Origin: Sphingomonas naasensis
GTDB taxonomy: Bacteria; Pseudomonadota; Alphaproteobacteria; Sphingomonadales; Sphingomonadaceae
NCBI RefSeq assembly: GCF_004792695.1
Contig: NZ_SRXU01000005.1
Location: forward strand, 248,001-312,000
Length of the DNA stretch: 64,000 nt
Direction of reading: 5' to 3'
Shown here one piece after another: positions 45,934-53,858 of this stretch. Below the pieces are notes generated by a model. It made no database searches, was not told the origin of the DNA, and was given only the letters and a program-made list of their open reading frames with translations. The position numbers and the translations under genes were made by a program. Numbering within the stretch: the stretch's first letter is position 1; the number at the start of each line of letters is the position of its first letter.

Positions 45934-46476
45934 CTATTTCCGCAACTGCCAGACCGTGCCGTCATCGGCGGTGAGGATCAGCGTGTCGCCGTCACGACGG
46001 ACCATATAGACGCTCTCGCCCTCGCGCGTGTCGCTGGGCGCCTCGCCGCAGGCGCCGCTGCGCGATCGCCCGCCGTTGCTCCGCAGCAGCAGTCTGCCAT
46101 TGGCCTGGCTGACCATGCCTTCGCGCACCGACCCGGCCTGGACGAGGCAGTCATTGGTGGGCGAGGCGGCGCGCTGTTCGTGCAGGAACAGTTTGAAGCG
46201 CCCGTCCGCCTCGATCTGCAGGCTGACCGAATGCTCGACTTCCATCGGCACTTCCTCGTCGCGGAGCACGGTGCTGAACAGCGGCCCGCGCTTCGTGACC
46301 ATGCCCGGCCCGGCGAGCGACACGGTCGGCCTGTCGCGCAGCACCGGCACCCGCACGAGCTTCTTGCTGGTGAAGACCGCCCCCCAATGTCCGACCAGCT
46401 CGGCCGTCTCGTCGCCGGCGACGGCCGGGGCGGAAAAGAGCAGCATGGCGATGGACAGGGCAGTGGCGATACGCAT
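45934..46476 (-). CDS. Exported protein of unknown function
   Basis: 180 residues with signal peptide MRIATALSIAMLLFSAPAVA. The mature protein has two well-separated cysteines, in TNDCLVQAG and SGACGEA, and a C-terminal repeat-like strand pair YMVRRDGDTLILTADDGTVW. It looks like a small beta-rich periplasmic domain. No family is assigned. The gene is convergent with the 78-residue protein (7-base gap). Confidence 0.7.
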   Translation of the reverse strand: MRIATALSIAMLLFSAPAVAGDETAELVGHWGAVFTSKKLVRVPVLRDRPTVSLAGPGMVTKRGPLFSTVLRDEEVPMEVEHSVSLQIEADGRFKLFLHEQRAASPTNDCLVQAGSVREGMVSQANGRLLLRSNGGRSRSGACGEAPSDTREGESVYMVRRDGDTLILTADDGTVWQLRK

Positions 46477-46569
46477 CGAGTGTCTCCCGGAGCCTCGACG
46501 CTAGGGCCACCTCTCCGGCGCTGTCCGCCCGGTTGCGATGAAAGCCGCGCGGGCGGCGGCGAGGACGGT

Positions 46570-46767
46570 CTAGCCCTCGCGCTCGATCGGCAAGGCCCAG
46601 CGAATCTGGTCGCGCAGCAACGCCTCGAGCTCGTGCGCCCCGGCATTATAGGCGGCGGCGCGCTTGCGCAGCAGCGTGGCGAGCAGCGCTGCGCGATCGT
46701 CAGGGCGTTCGGGAACCGCGCGCCCCTGGGCGAGCGCGCGTGACAGCCTGAGCGAGAGCATCGTCAT
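46570..46767 (-). CDS. Small protein at the end of the carotenoid operon
   Basis: 65 residues (MTMLSLRLSRALAQGRAVPE), probably mostly helical, containing LLATLLRKRAAAYNAGAHELEA. ATG 46767 or 46761 could start it. It begins 24 bases after the crtB stop on the same strand and is therefore probably cotranscribed. No domain is recognised; a role in carotenoid synthesis is only positional inference. Confidence 0.55.
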   Translation of the reverse strand: MTMLSLRLSRALAQGRAVPERPDDRAALLATLLRKRAAAYNAGAHELEALLRDQIRWALPIEREG

Positions 46768-46791
46768 GCAAAAGGCTTGTAGCGCCAGCGC

Positions 46792-47748
46792 TTAGCGCGA
46801 GCTTTCGCGCTCCGGTAAACGCGGCCTTACCCACTTATCCGGCACGGGGCCCGCCGCGCGATAGCGGCTGCGGCGCGCCCATGCCGCACCAAAGGTGCGG
46901 ACGATCCACCCCAGCCTCGCGACGGCGGGCACGGTGACGCGCCGGTCCCACGCCGCCGCGCCGCGGGCGGCGACGCCGCGGGCGATATCGCCATAGATGC
47001 CCGCCGCGGCGAGCACCGCCCAGGCCGAGCGAAAGCCCAGCGCCGGGGTTCCCGCCCGGGCGCGCGCGGCATAGTCGGCGGCGCGATCGCAGAGCCGGCG
47101 CGCCAGCCCGGCGAGCGCTTCGCGATCCGCCATCACGGCATCCGGCGCGATTCCCGCCTCGGCGAGCCAGTCGCCCGGCAGATAGCAGCGTCCGGCCTCG
47201 GCATCCTCGCCGATATCGCGCGCGATGTTGGCGAGCTGGAAGGCGAGGCCGAGATCGCAGGCGCGATCGAGCACCGTCTCGTCCTCCGGCGCGACGCCCA
47301 TCACCACCGCCATCATGCAACCCACCGCGCCGGCGACATGGTAGCAATAACGCAGCAGATCGGCCTCGCTGGCCGGGCGCCACCCCGCGGCGTCGAGCGC
47401 GAAGCCTTCGACCACGTCCCATACCAGAGCGTGCGGCATCGCCGTCTCGGCCACCACGATACGCAGCGCGTCGAACGCGGGATCGCCGACCCACTCCCCG
47501 GCGAGCGCCGCGCCGGTGCGTGCGCGGATGAGCGCGAGCCGCCCTTCGGGATCGTCGACCGGGACGGCGTCATGGCCATGATCCTGGCCGTCGGCGAGAT
47601 CGTCGCAGGCGCGGCACCAGGCATAGAGCAGCCACGCCCGCTCGCGCGTCGCGCGATCGAAAAGCCGGCTGGCGGCGGCGAAGCTCTTCGAGCCGCGCGC
47701 GATCGATTCGGCCGCGGTGGCGACGATCGCGTCGCGGCCGGGGGTCAC
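46792..47748 (-). CDS. crtB: Phytoene/squalene synthase family protein, likely phytoene synthase
   Basis: 318 residues from GTG 47748, which overlaps the LOG stop (GTGA). The two aspartate-rich motifs are CRACDDLADGQD (DD at 49-50) and FQLANIARDIGEDAEAGRCY, which bind the diphosphates of two geranylgeranyl-diphosphate molecules. It condenses them to phytoene, the first committed carotenoid step. Adjacent crtI and crtY make phytoene synthase more likely than squalene synthase. Its coupling to the LOG gene rather than directly to crtI is unusual. Confidence 0.93.
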   Translation of the reverse strand: MTPGRDAIVATAAESIARGSKSFAAASRLFDRATRERAWLLYAWCRACDDLADGQDHGHDAVPVDDPEGRLALIRARTGAALAGEWVGDPAFDALRIVVAETAMPHALVWDVVEGFALDAAGWRPASEADLLRYCYHVAGAVGCMMAVVMGVAPEDETVLDRACDLGLAFQLANIARDIGEDAEAGRCYLPGDWLAEAGIAPDAVMADREALAGLARRLCDRAADYAARARAGTPALGFRSAWAVLAAAGIYGDIARGVAARGAAAWDRRVTVPAVARLGWIVRTFGAAWARRSRYRAAGPVPDKWVRPRLPERESSR

Positions 47749-48338
47749 AGGTCCTCGCGCGCCATATGGATGATCGGCACGGTCGGCTGGGCACGCGCCA
47801 TCTGATCGAGCAGGCCGTCGAGATTGTCGTCGATCAGCAACAGCCCCTGATGCTGCGGCCGCACGAAGCCGACCTCGCCCATATGCATCCAGAAATCGAC
47901 GAGCTTGTCGTAATAGCCGGCGACGTTGAGCAGTCCGATCGGATCGGTGTGATAGCCCAGCTGCGCCCAGCTCAGCGCCTCCCATAATTCGTCCATCGTG
48001 CCGGTCCCGCCGGGCAGATTGACGAAGCCGTCGGCGAGATCGATGAAGCGCGCCTTGCGCTCGTGCATCGTCTGGACGACGTGGAGCTCGCTAAGCCCGC
48101 GATGCGCGACCTCGGCACTGACCAGCGCCTGCGGGATCACGCCGATCACTTCGCCGCCCGCCTCGAGCGCCGCGTCGGCGATCGCGCCCATCAGCCCGAG
48201 CTTGCCGCCGCCATAGACGACGCCGATGTCGCGCTCGGCGAGGCTGCGCCCGACCGCGCGGGCGGATTCGATATAGACCGGATCGGCCGGACTGGCCGAG
48301 CCGCAATAGACGGCGACACGCTTCATGGTTTTATCCAT
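47745..48338 (-). CDS. LOG family protein (nucleoside 5'-monophosphate phosphoribohydrolase)
   Basis: 197 residues. VAVYCGSASP, then VVYGGGKLGLMGAIADAALE and the PGGTGTMDELWE motif at about 109-120, are the Lonely Guy family signatures. These enzymes release free cytokinin bases or adenine from nucleoside monophosphates; many bacterial members have unclear in vivo substrates. ATG 48338 was chosen; GTG 48341 and ATG 48326 are alternatives. It lies between crtI (124-base gap with a hairpin) and crtB (four-base overlap). Confidence 0.92.
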   Translation of the reverse strand: MDKTMKRVAVYCGSASPADPVYIESARAVGRSLAERDIGVVYGGGKLGLMGAIADAALEAGGEVIGVIPQALVSAEVAHRGLSELHVVQTMHERKARFIDLADGFVNLPGGTGTMDELWEALSWAQLGYHTDPIGLLNVAGYYDKLVDFWMHMGEVGFVRPQHQGLLLIDDNLDGLLDQMARAQPTVPIIHMAREDL

Positions 48339-48376
48339 CACTTTCTATCGGGAGCATCCCGGGCCTGCCCTGGCGA

Positions 48377-48405
48377 GGCATGCCCGCTCGTCGGCGGCGC
48401 ATGCC
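48377..48405. other. Hairpin between crtI and the LOG gene
   Basis: GGCATGC at 48377-48383 pairs with GCATGCC at 48399-48405, with an inner CCGC/GCGG stem and one bulge. It lies in the 123-base crtI-LOG gap on the minus-strand message and could tune readthrough or stabilise the upstream RNA. There is no T-tract. Confidence 0.35.
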
Positions 48406-48461
48406 AGAAATTCGGCGGCGCGTAATCCACTTCGAGCGGGGCGGTCGAAGCGCCGCCGCGC

Positions 48462-49940
48462 TCATTTGATTTCGCCCAGCATCAACCCTGCGGTCGCCTT
48501 GGCGCTGGCGACCACGCCCGGAATGCCCGCGCCCGGATGCGTGCCCGCCCCGACGAAATAGAGGTTCGAGATCGAATCGTCGCGATTGTGCACGCGGAAC
48601 CACGCGCTCTGGGTGAGAATCGGCTCGAGGCTGAAGGCCGAGCCGAGATGCGCGTTGAGATCGGTCGCGAAATCGGGCGGCGCGTAGGAGAATTTGGTCA
48701 CGATTCGATCCTTGAGATCGGGAATCAGCCGGCGCGACACCTCGGCGAGGATACGCTCCTCGAGCACCGGACCGACCTCACTCCAATCGGCGGGGAATTT
48801 GCCGAGATGCGGCACCGGCGCGAGCGCGTAGAAGGTCGAATGTCCCTCGGGCGCCACCGACGGGTCGCTCGCGCTTGGGTGGTGGAGATAGAGCGAGAAA
48901 TCCTCGCTCAGCACGCCGTGATCGTAAATGTCGGTGAGCAGCCCCTTGTAGCGCGGCCCGAACAGGATCGAGTGATGCGGAATCTCGGGGAAGCTCCCGC
49001 GCACGCCGAAATGAACGAGGAAGAGCGAAGGCGAGAAACGCTTGCCCTCGAGCTTGGCGGCGGTGCGCTGGGCGCTACGCGAATCGCGGAGCAGTGCGCG
49101 ATAGCTGTGAACGATGTCGGCGTTGCTGGCGAGCGCGTCGACCGGCAGCTCGAAGCCGCTTTCGGTGCGCACCCCGGTCACCCGCTCGCCGAGCGTATGG
49201 ATCGCCGCGACCGGATCGCCGAGCCGCACCACGCCGCCCAATCGCTCGAAATGGCGGACCATGCCCGCAACGAGGCGGTTGGTGCCGCCCTCGGCATACC
49301 AGACGCCGCCGTCGCGCTCGAGCTTGTGGATCAGCGCGTAGATCGCGCTGGTCGTCATCGGATTGCCCCCCACCAGCAAGGTGTGGAAGCTCAGCGCCTG
49401 GCGGAGCTTCTCGTCCTTCACGAAGCGTGAAACCATAGAATAGACCGAGCGCCATGCCTGGTAGCGGACCAGCGACGGCGCCGCGCGGACCATCGACCCG
49501 AAATCGAGAAACGCGACCGAGCCGAGCTTCTGATAGCCTTCGCGGTACACGCCTTCGGAATATTTGAGGAAGCGGCGATAGCCGGCAACGTCGTGCGGAT
49601 TGAGCCGGGCGATCTCGGCGCCGATCTGCGCGTCGTCATTGGCGTAATCGAACGCCGTGCCGTCGGGCCAGGACAGGCGATAGAAAGGCGAGACCGGGCG
49701 CAGCGTCACGTCTTCGGAGATGTCGTGCCCGGAAAGCCGCCACAGCTCCTGCAGCGCTTCGGGCGCGGTGATCACCGTCGGCCCGGCATCGAAGGTGAAG
49801 CCGTCGCGCTCCCAAAAATAGGCGCGCCCGCCGGGCTTGTCGCGCGCCTCGAGGATCGTCGTGTCCATCCCCGCCGACTGGAGCCGGATCGCGAGCGCGA
49901 GCCCGCCGATTCCCGCACCGATGACTGCCGCCTTCTTCAT
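48462..49940 (-). CDS. crtI: Phytoene desaturase
   Basis: 492 residues. The N-terminal FAD site is AAVIGAGIGGLALAIRLQSA, followed by ARDKPGGRAYFWERDGFTFD. The bacterial phytoene desaturase signature is NLYFVGAGTHPGAGIPGVVA near the C-terminus. It converts phytoene to lycopene or neurosporene in successive desaturations at the membrane. The ATG overlaps the crtY stop (ATGA), fixing both the start and the operon order. Confidence 0.97.
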   Translation of the reverse strand: MKKAAVIGAGIGGLALAIRLQSAGMDTTILEARDKPGGRAYFWERDGFTFDAGPTVITAPEALQELWRLSGHDISEDVTLRPVSPFYRLSWPDGTAFDYANDDAQIGAEIARLNPHDVAGYRRFLKYSEGVYREGYQKLGSVAFLDFGSMVRAAPSLVRYQAWRSVYSMVSRFVKDEKLRQALSFHTLLVGGNPMTTSAIYALIHKLERDGGVWYAEGGTNRLVAGMVRHFERLGGVVRLGDPVAAIHTLGERVTGVRTESGFELPVDALASNADIVHSYRALLRDSRSAQRTAAKLEGKRFSPSLFLVHFGVRGSFPEIPHHSILFGPRYKGLLTDIYDHGVLSEDFSLYLHHPSASDPSVAPEGHSTFYALAPVPHLGKFPADWSEVGPVLEERILAEVSRRLIPDLKDRIVTKFSYAPPDFATDLNAHLGSAFSLEPILTQSAWFRVHNRDDSISNLYFVGAGTHPGAGIPGVVASAKATAGLMLGEIK

Positions 49941-51097
49941 TCGACCCCCGTTATCGCGCGGACCGCCCTGCCGATCGGCACCGGCGGTTTGCCCGTCATC
50001 ACCCGGATCTTGTCGCCCAGGTTGGATTTGGCTGCATAGAAGCGGCCGATCAGTCCCTCGTCCAGTCGGTAGAAGCGTTCGAGGATGCGATAGCGTTCCT
50101 CGGGCTCGGCCGCCTTGAACAGCAGTTTCGCCAGCATCCGATAGAAGCCGCGCTCGCGCCAGAGCCGGCGCGCATGCGCGTGGAGCAGATCGTGCAGCGC
50201 CTGTCCCTCGAAGCTGGCGGCGCCGGCGACCAACGCCGCGGTGCGCACTGCGTCGGGCAGCGAATAGCCGGTCAGCGGATGAAATAGCCCGGCGCGCATC
50301 CCGGCCTTGGCGACATTGTGCCCGCCAGAGCGCCAATAGCTCTCGAAGTCGCCCCCCATCGCCACCGGCAGCGCGCCCGATTCCTCGCGCGCCGCTTTCG
50401 CGATCGTCCAGCCGCGCGCGGCGGCGTAGGCGTCGATCCTTGCGCCGAGCGAAGCTGCGTCGATCTCCGGCGCATCGCTGTAATAGGTATCCTCGACGAA
50501 GATCCGTTCAGGCGCGAAAGGCAGGCAATAGACGAAGCGATAGCCGTCGCTCTGCGCGACCGTCGCGTCCATCACGATCGGACGCTCGACACCATGCGGC
50601 CCGGCGAGCACCAGCTCGCGGCCGAGGAACTTCTGCCAGCCGAGATCGAGCGTGGCGAGATCGCCGGCGCCGCGACAATCGATCACGCCACGCGCCTGCA
50701 CGCGATCGCCGTCGGCGAGCACCACCGCAGTGCTGCTGGCTGCGAGCAGCTTGCGTCCGGTCAGCACCGTCCCTTCGGGCAGCGCGCTGGTCACCACGCG
50801 CTCGAAATGGCGCGAGTCGATCGAATGATAAAAGGCGTTCAGCGTACGGGCATGGCCGGGAAAGGCGACATCGTAGCGTGTCCACTGATGGCAGATCAGC
50901 GGGGCGACCAGCCAGCGATCGGCGGGCGCGACGTCGCTCGCGAAGAACGACCAGAGATGATTGCCGCCGAGATGCGCCGAGCCCTCGATCAGCCGCAGCC
51001 GCATCTCCGGATGCTTCCGCTGCACCGCGAGCGCGATCAGCCCTCCGGCGAGACCGCCGCCGACAATGGCGAGGTCGCAGCTGATCGTGGCCGACAT
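49937..51097 (-). CDS. crtY: Lycopene beta-cyclase
   Basis: 386 residues. The N-terminal dinucleotide fold is LAIVGGGLAGGLIALAVQRK. The cyclase block with LWSFFASD and the central FLGRELVLAGPHGVERPIVM are typical of the CrtY family. FHPLTGYSLPDAVRTAALVA lies near the C-terminal third. It cyclises the ends of lycopene to beta-carotene, using NADPH-reduced flavin. It is the first gene of the crt operon; a strong terminator separates it from the upstream GST gene. No crtZ or crtG is present in the window. Confidence 0.96.
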   Translation of the reverse strand: MSATISCDLAIVGGGLAGGLIALAVQRKHPEMRLRLIEGSAHLGGNHLWSFFASDVAPADRWLVAPLICHQWTRYDVAFPGHARTLNAFYHSIDSRHFERVVTSALPEGTVLTGRKLLAASSTAVVLADGDRVQARGVIDCRGAGDLATLDLGWQKFLGRELVLAGPHGVERPIVMDATVAQSDGYRFVYCLPFAPERIFVEDTYYSDAPEIDAASLGARIDAYAAARGWTIAKAAREESGALPVAMGGDFESYWRSGGHNVAKAGMRAGLFHPLTGYSLPDAVRTAALVAGAASFEGQALHDLLHAHARRLWRERGFYRMLAKLLFKAAEPEERYRILERFYRLDEGLIGRFYAAKSNLGDKIRVMTGKPPVPIGRAVRAITGVE

Positions 51098-51130
51098 CGC
51101 GCGGGCCTAGCCCAGCGAGACAGGCGTTCC

Positions 51131-51162
51131 AACAAAAACCCTCCCCGGCATGCCGGGGAGGG
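51131..51162 (-). terminator. Intrinsic terminator after the GST gene
   Basis: A perfect 24-base palindrome at 51139-51162 (CCCTCCCCGG/CATG/CCGGGGAGGG) is followed on the minus strand by TTTTTGTT at 51138-51131. It ends GST transcription before crtY starts at 51097. The palindrome also resembles the window's other C-rich repeats. Confidence 0.75.
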
Positions 51163-51211
51163 CAGGCGTGGCGGGAGCGGAGCGATGCGGCGCACGCCCC
51201 CGGGAACTGTC

Positions 51212-51826
51212 TCAGGCGGCCTTGAGCAGCGGCCATTCCTCGTTCATCGCGCGAACCACCGACGGGCGGGCGCGCAGCCGGGTGCGATAGTCGAGCAGCA
51301 CCGGCCAGTCGGCGATCGCCACCCCTGATGCCTCGCACCAGTTGAGCACGGCGAGCAGATAGGCGTCGGCGACGGTGAACTTGTCCTCGAGGAAGTCCTT
51401 GCCCGCGAGATGCGCCGCCAGCACACCGAAGGGCTTCGTCACCCGCGCCAGCGCCGCGGCGCGCTCCTCGGGACCAGCGGTCTTGCCCAGCAACGGCGTG
51501 AACACCGCCTTGTGCAGCTCGGTGCTGACGAAATTGAGCCAGCCGAGCATCCGGTAATGCGCGTCCGAGAAACCGGTGAAGCTCAGCGAACCTTCCGGTG
51601 CCAGCTCGGCGATATAGGTGAGCACCGCCGGCCCTTCGGTGAGCACGAAGCCACCGCGCGTCTCGATCGCGGGCACATAGCCCATCGGGCTCAGCTGGCT
51701 GAAATGGCGCCCATCGGACAACCGGCCATCGCCGGGCACCTGGACGAATTCGGCATCGAGCTCGGCCTCCTCCAACGCGATCCGCGCGGCCAGCGAGCAG
51801 GCGAAGGGGCGAAAATACAGCTTCAT
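51212..51826 (-). CDS. Glutathione S-transferase family protein
   Basis: 204 residues from ATG 51826 with GGGAGG six bases upstream. The thioredoxin-like N-terminal domain has PFACSLAARIALEEAELDAE and the GGFVLTEGPAVLTYIAEL glutathione-binding Glu-Ser/Gly region. The C-terminal helical domain follows (KDFLEDKFTVADAYLLAVLN). It conjugates or reduces electrophiles with glutathione. It is divergent from a TetR regulator across 78 bases, the classic layout of a regulated detoxification enzyme. Confidence 0.93.
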   Translation of the reverse strand: MKLYFRPFACSLAARIALEEAELDAEFVQVPGDGRLSDGRHFSQLSPMGYVPAIETRGGFVLTEGPAVLTYIAELAPEGSLSFTGFSDAHYRMLGWLNFVSTELHKAVFTPLLGKTAGPEERAAALARVTKPFGVLAAHLAGKDFLEDKFTVADAYLLAVLNWCEASGVAIADWPVLLDYRTRLRARPSVVRAMNEEWPLLKAA

Positions 51827-51855
51827 GACGGCCTCCCTTGATTTCTGTACGATTC

Positions 51856-51906
51856 CGCATAAAAATATTGGGGTCAAGAAGATTCTTTGCGAGATCGCAT
51901 AAAAAT
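51856..51906. promoter_or_regulatory. Direct repeat in the GST-TetR divergent promoter
   Basis: CGCATAAAAAT occurs at 51856-51866 and again at 51896-51906, exactly 40 bases apart, about four helical turns. The second copy runs into the TetR-gene start codon. The region is much more AT-rich than its surroundings and probably holds both promoters and the TetR operator. Confidence 0.5.
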
Positions 51907-52501
51907 GACGACCCGTGCGCGCGGCCGGCCGCGCAGCTTCGATCCCGATCAGGCGTTGCGCCGCGCCACCGAGCGTTTCCGCACCTATGGCTTCGCGGGC
52001 ACCTCGCTCGACGAGCTGTCCGAGGCGACCGGCCTCGCCCGCCCCAGTCTCGCCGCCGCGTTCGGCGACAAGCGCGCGCTCTACCTCGCCGCGATCGATC
52101 GGCTCACCGCGCGGGTCGAGCGCCAGCTGCGCAGCCTCGGCGAGCTGGGGCTGCCGCCGCGCGACCTGGTCGAGCGCCTGCTGGCCGGCGCGATCGATCT
52201 CTATCTCACCGGCACCGACGGCCCCGAAGGCTGTCTGATCATCAACACCGCCGCGACCCAGGCCGCCGCCGACCCGCTCGTCCGCGACAAGGTCGCCGCC
52301 TTTCTCGCAATCGAGGACGCGCGGGTGGCCGAGCTGCTCGCCGCGGCGGGCAGCTCGGCCCCCGAGGCGCAGGGCCGCCTCGTCGCCTCGGTGCTCCATT
52401 CGCTGAGCGTGCGCGCGCGCGGCGGCGCGCCGCGCGCCGAATTGCTCGCGATCGCGCGGGATTGCGCCGATCTCATCGGCGGCCCCGCGACGACCAGCTG
52501 A
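51905..52501 (+). CDS. TetR-family transcriptional regulator
   Basis: 198 residues from ATG 51905. The helix-turn-helix is FAGTSLDELSEATGLARPSL, then AAFGDKRALYLAAI, at residues 35-70. A ligand-binding helical domain follows, with CLIINTAATQAAADPLVRDK. It is divergent from the GST gene, which it most likely represses, and is followed closely by an exported-protein gene. The inducer is unknown. Confidence 0.94.
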   Translation: MTTRARGRPRSFDPDQALRRATERFRTYGFAGTSLDELSEATGLARPSLAAAFGDKRALYLAAIDRLTARVERQLRSLGELGLPPRDLVERLLAGAIDLYLTGTDGPEGCLIINTAATQAAADPLVRDKVAAFLAIEDARVAELLAAAGSSAPEAQGRLVASVLHSLSVRARGGAPRAELLAIARDCADLIGGPATTS

Positions 52502-52524
52502 GCCATTGCCCATTTGCCGGCCCT

Positions 52525-52551
52525 GTGGGAGCATCGCGGCGATGCTCCCAC
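52525..52551 (+). promoter_or_regulatory. Hairpin covering a Shine-Dalgarno and start codon
   Basis: GTGGGAGCATCG at 52525-52536 pairs perfectly with CGATGCTCCCAC at 52540-52551 around CGG. The stem contains the GGGAG at 52527-52531 and the ATG at 52542-52544 of the next gene. As RNA this 12-bp stem would block initiation unless opened; it may also act as terminator for the TetR message. Confidence 0.65.
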
Positions 52552-53264
52552 GAATTCTGGCCGCGCTCGCCCTGATCTCCTTTCCGGCGCGGGCGCAGGA
52601 TCTGCCGCCGGTTGCCCTTCCGCAGATCGTCGCGACCGCGTCCGACGCGGCGGGCTTCGTGCCGCGCGGATGGCGGCTCGAGATGCAGGCGGACGGCGAT
52701 CTCGACGGCGACGGCCGGGCCGATCTCGCCCTGCTGCTGCGCGGTGACGACCCCGCGCTGCGCGTTCCGGCACGGATGTGCGACGATCCCTTCGACACCA
52801 ATCCGCGCATTCTCGCCATCGCGCTCGCCGTGCCCGGTGGAGGCTATCGCCGCGTCGTTGCCAATGCGCGGCTGATTCCACGCCGCGACAATCCGTGCGA
52901 GATGGACTGGATCGAGGAAGGATCGCTGGGGATCGGCCGCGGCGGCGTGTCGCTGCATCTCCATCGGATGATGAGCATGGGCGGCTGGGCGGCGGGCACC
53001 ACGCGCTTCACCCTCCGATGGCGCGACGACGCTCTGCGGCTGATCGGCTGGGACTATACCTATGTCGCGCGCAACTCGGGCGACAGCGCCGGGATCGGCA
53101 TCAACTATCTCACCCGGCGGGTCCGGACCGAGACCGGCCGAATCGATTCGGATCGGGCGCAGGTGCGCTGGTCGACGATCGCACCGGCGCCGCTGCTCAC
53201 TATCGATCAGATCGGCGACGGCCTGCGCTTCGATCCCGACCGGCGGATCGAGAAGCTGCCATGA
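52542..53264 (+). CDS. Exported protein with calcium-binding-like loop, unknown function
   Basis: 240 residues with signal peptide MLPRILAALALISFPARAQD. A GDLDGDGRADLALLLRGDD stretch looks like a calcium-binding FG-GAP/dockerin-type loop. The C-terminal half has MGGWAAGTTRFTLRWRDDAL and IGWDYTYVARN, also seen in secreted proteins of unknown function. The signal peptide makes ATG 52542 the likely start although it is buried in a hairpin; a TTG at 52506 is the alternative. Its stop overlaps the DUF2585 start (ATGA). Confidence 0.75.
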   Translation: MLPRILAALALISFPARAQDLPPVALPQIVATASDAAGFVPRGWRLEMQADGDLDGDGRADLALLLRGDDPALRVPARMCDDPFDTNPRILAIALAVPGGGYRRVVANARLIPRRDNPCEMDWIEEGSLGIGRGGVSLHLHRMMSMGGWAAGTTRFTLRWRDDALRLIGWDYTYVARNSGDSAGIGINYLTRRVRTETGRIDSDRAQVRWSTIAPAPLLTIDQIGDGLRFDPDRRIEKLP

Positions 53265-53839
53265 GGCGTGCGCAACCGCCGCTGCGGGTCGCGGGGAGCG
53301 CGGCGATCGCCGCGCTGGTGGCCGGCCTGCTGATCGCCGTGATCCTGCTGGCGATGGACCGGCCGCCGATCTGCGCGTGCGGCACGATCAAATTCTGGCA
53401 CGGCGCGGTCAATTCGAGCGAGAACAGCCAGCATCTCGCCGATTGGTACAGCTTCAGCCACGTCATCCACGGTTTCCTCTTCTACGCCGCCGCGCATTTT
53501 CTGCTGCGCGGGCGGGCGCGACACTGGGCGCTGCCGATCGCGGTGGCGGTCGAGGGCTTCTGGGAGATCCTCGAAAACTCGCCGATCATCCTCAACCGCT
53601 ACCGTGAGGCGACGATCGCGCTCGGCTATGCCGGCGACAGCATCGTCAATTCGCTCGCCGATATCGGCTGGATGGCGTTCGGCTTCTGGCTCGCCTCCCG
53701 GCTGCCGGCCTGGGCGACGATCGCGCTGGCGATCGCCTTCGAGCTGTTCACGCTCGCGATGATCCGCGACAATCTGACGCTCAACGTGCTGATGCTGGTC
53801 TGGCCGGTCGACGCGATCCGGACATGGCAGGGCGGCTGA
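53261..53839 (+). CDS. DUF2585 (UPF0314) family membrane protein
   Basis: 192 residues. ICACGTIKFWHGAVNSSENS, then HLADWYSFSHVIHGFLFYAA, is the distinctive block of this alphaproteobacterial membrane family. About four membrane spans surround it, and EGFWEILENSPIILNRYREA follows. No function is known. The ATG overlaps the stop of the exported-protein gene (ATGA), and the fatty-acid hydroxylase gene follows 19 bases later. Confidence 0.93.
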   Translation: MRRAQPPLRVAGSAAIAALVAGLLIAVILLAMDRPPICACGTIKFWHGAVNSSENSQHLADWYSFSHVIHGFLFYAAAHFLLRGRARHWALPIAVAVEGFWEILENSPIILNRYREATIALGYAGDSIVNSLADIGWMAFGFWLASRLPAWATIALAIAFELFTLAMIRDNLTLNVLMLVWPVDAIRTWQGG

Positions 53840-53858
53840 GGCTGGTGTAGGCAGGGCC

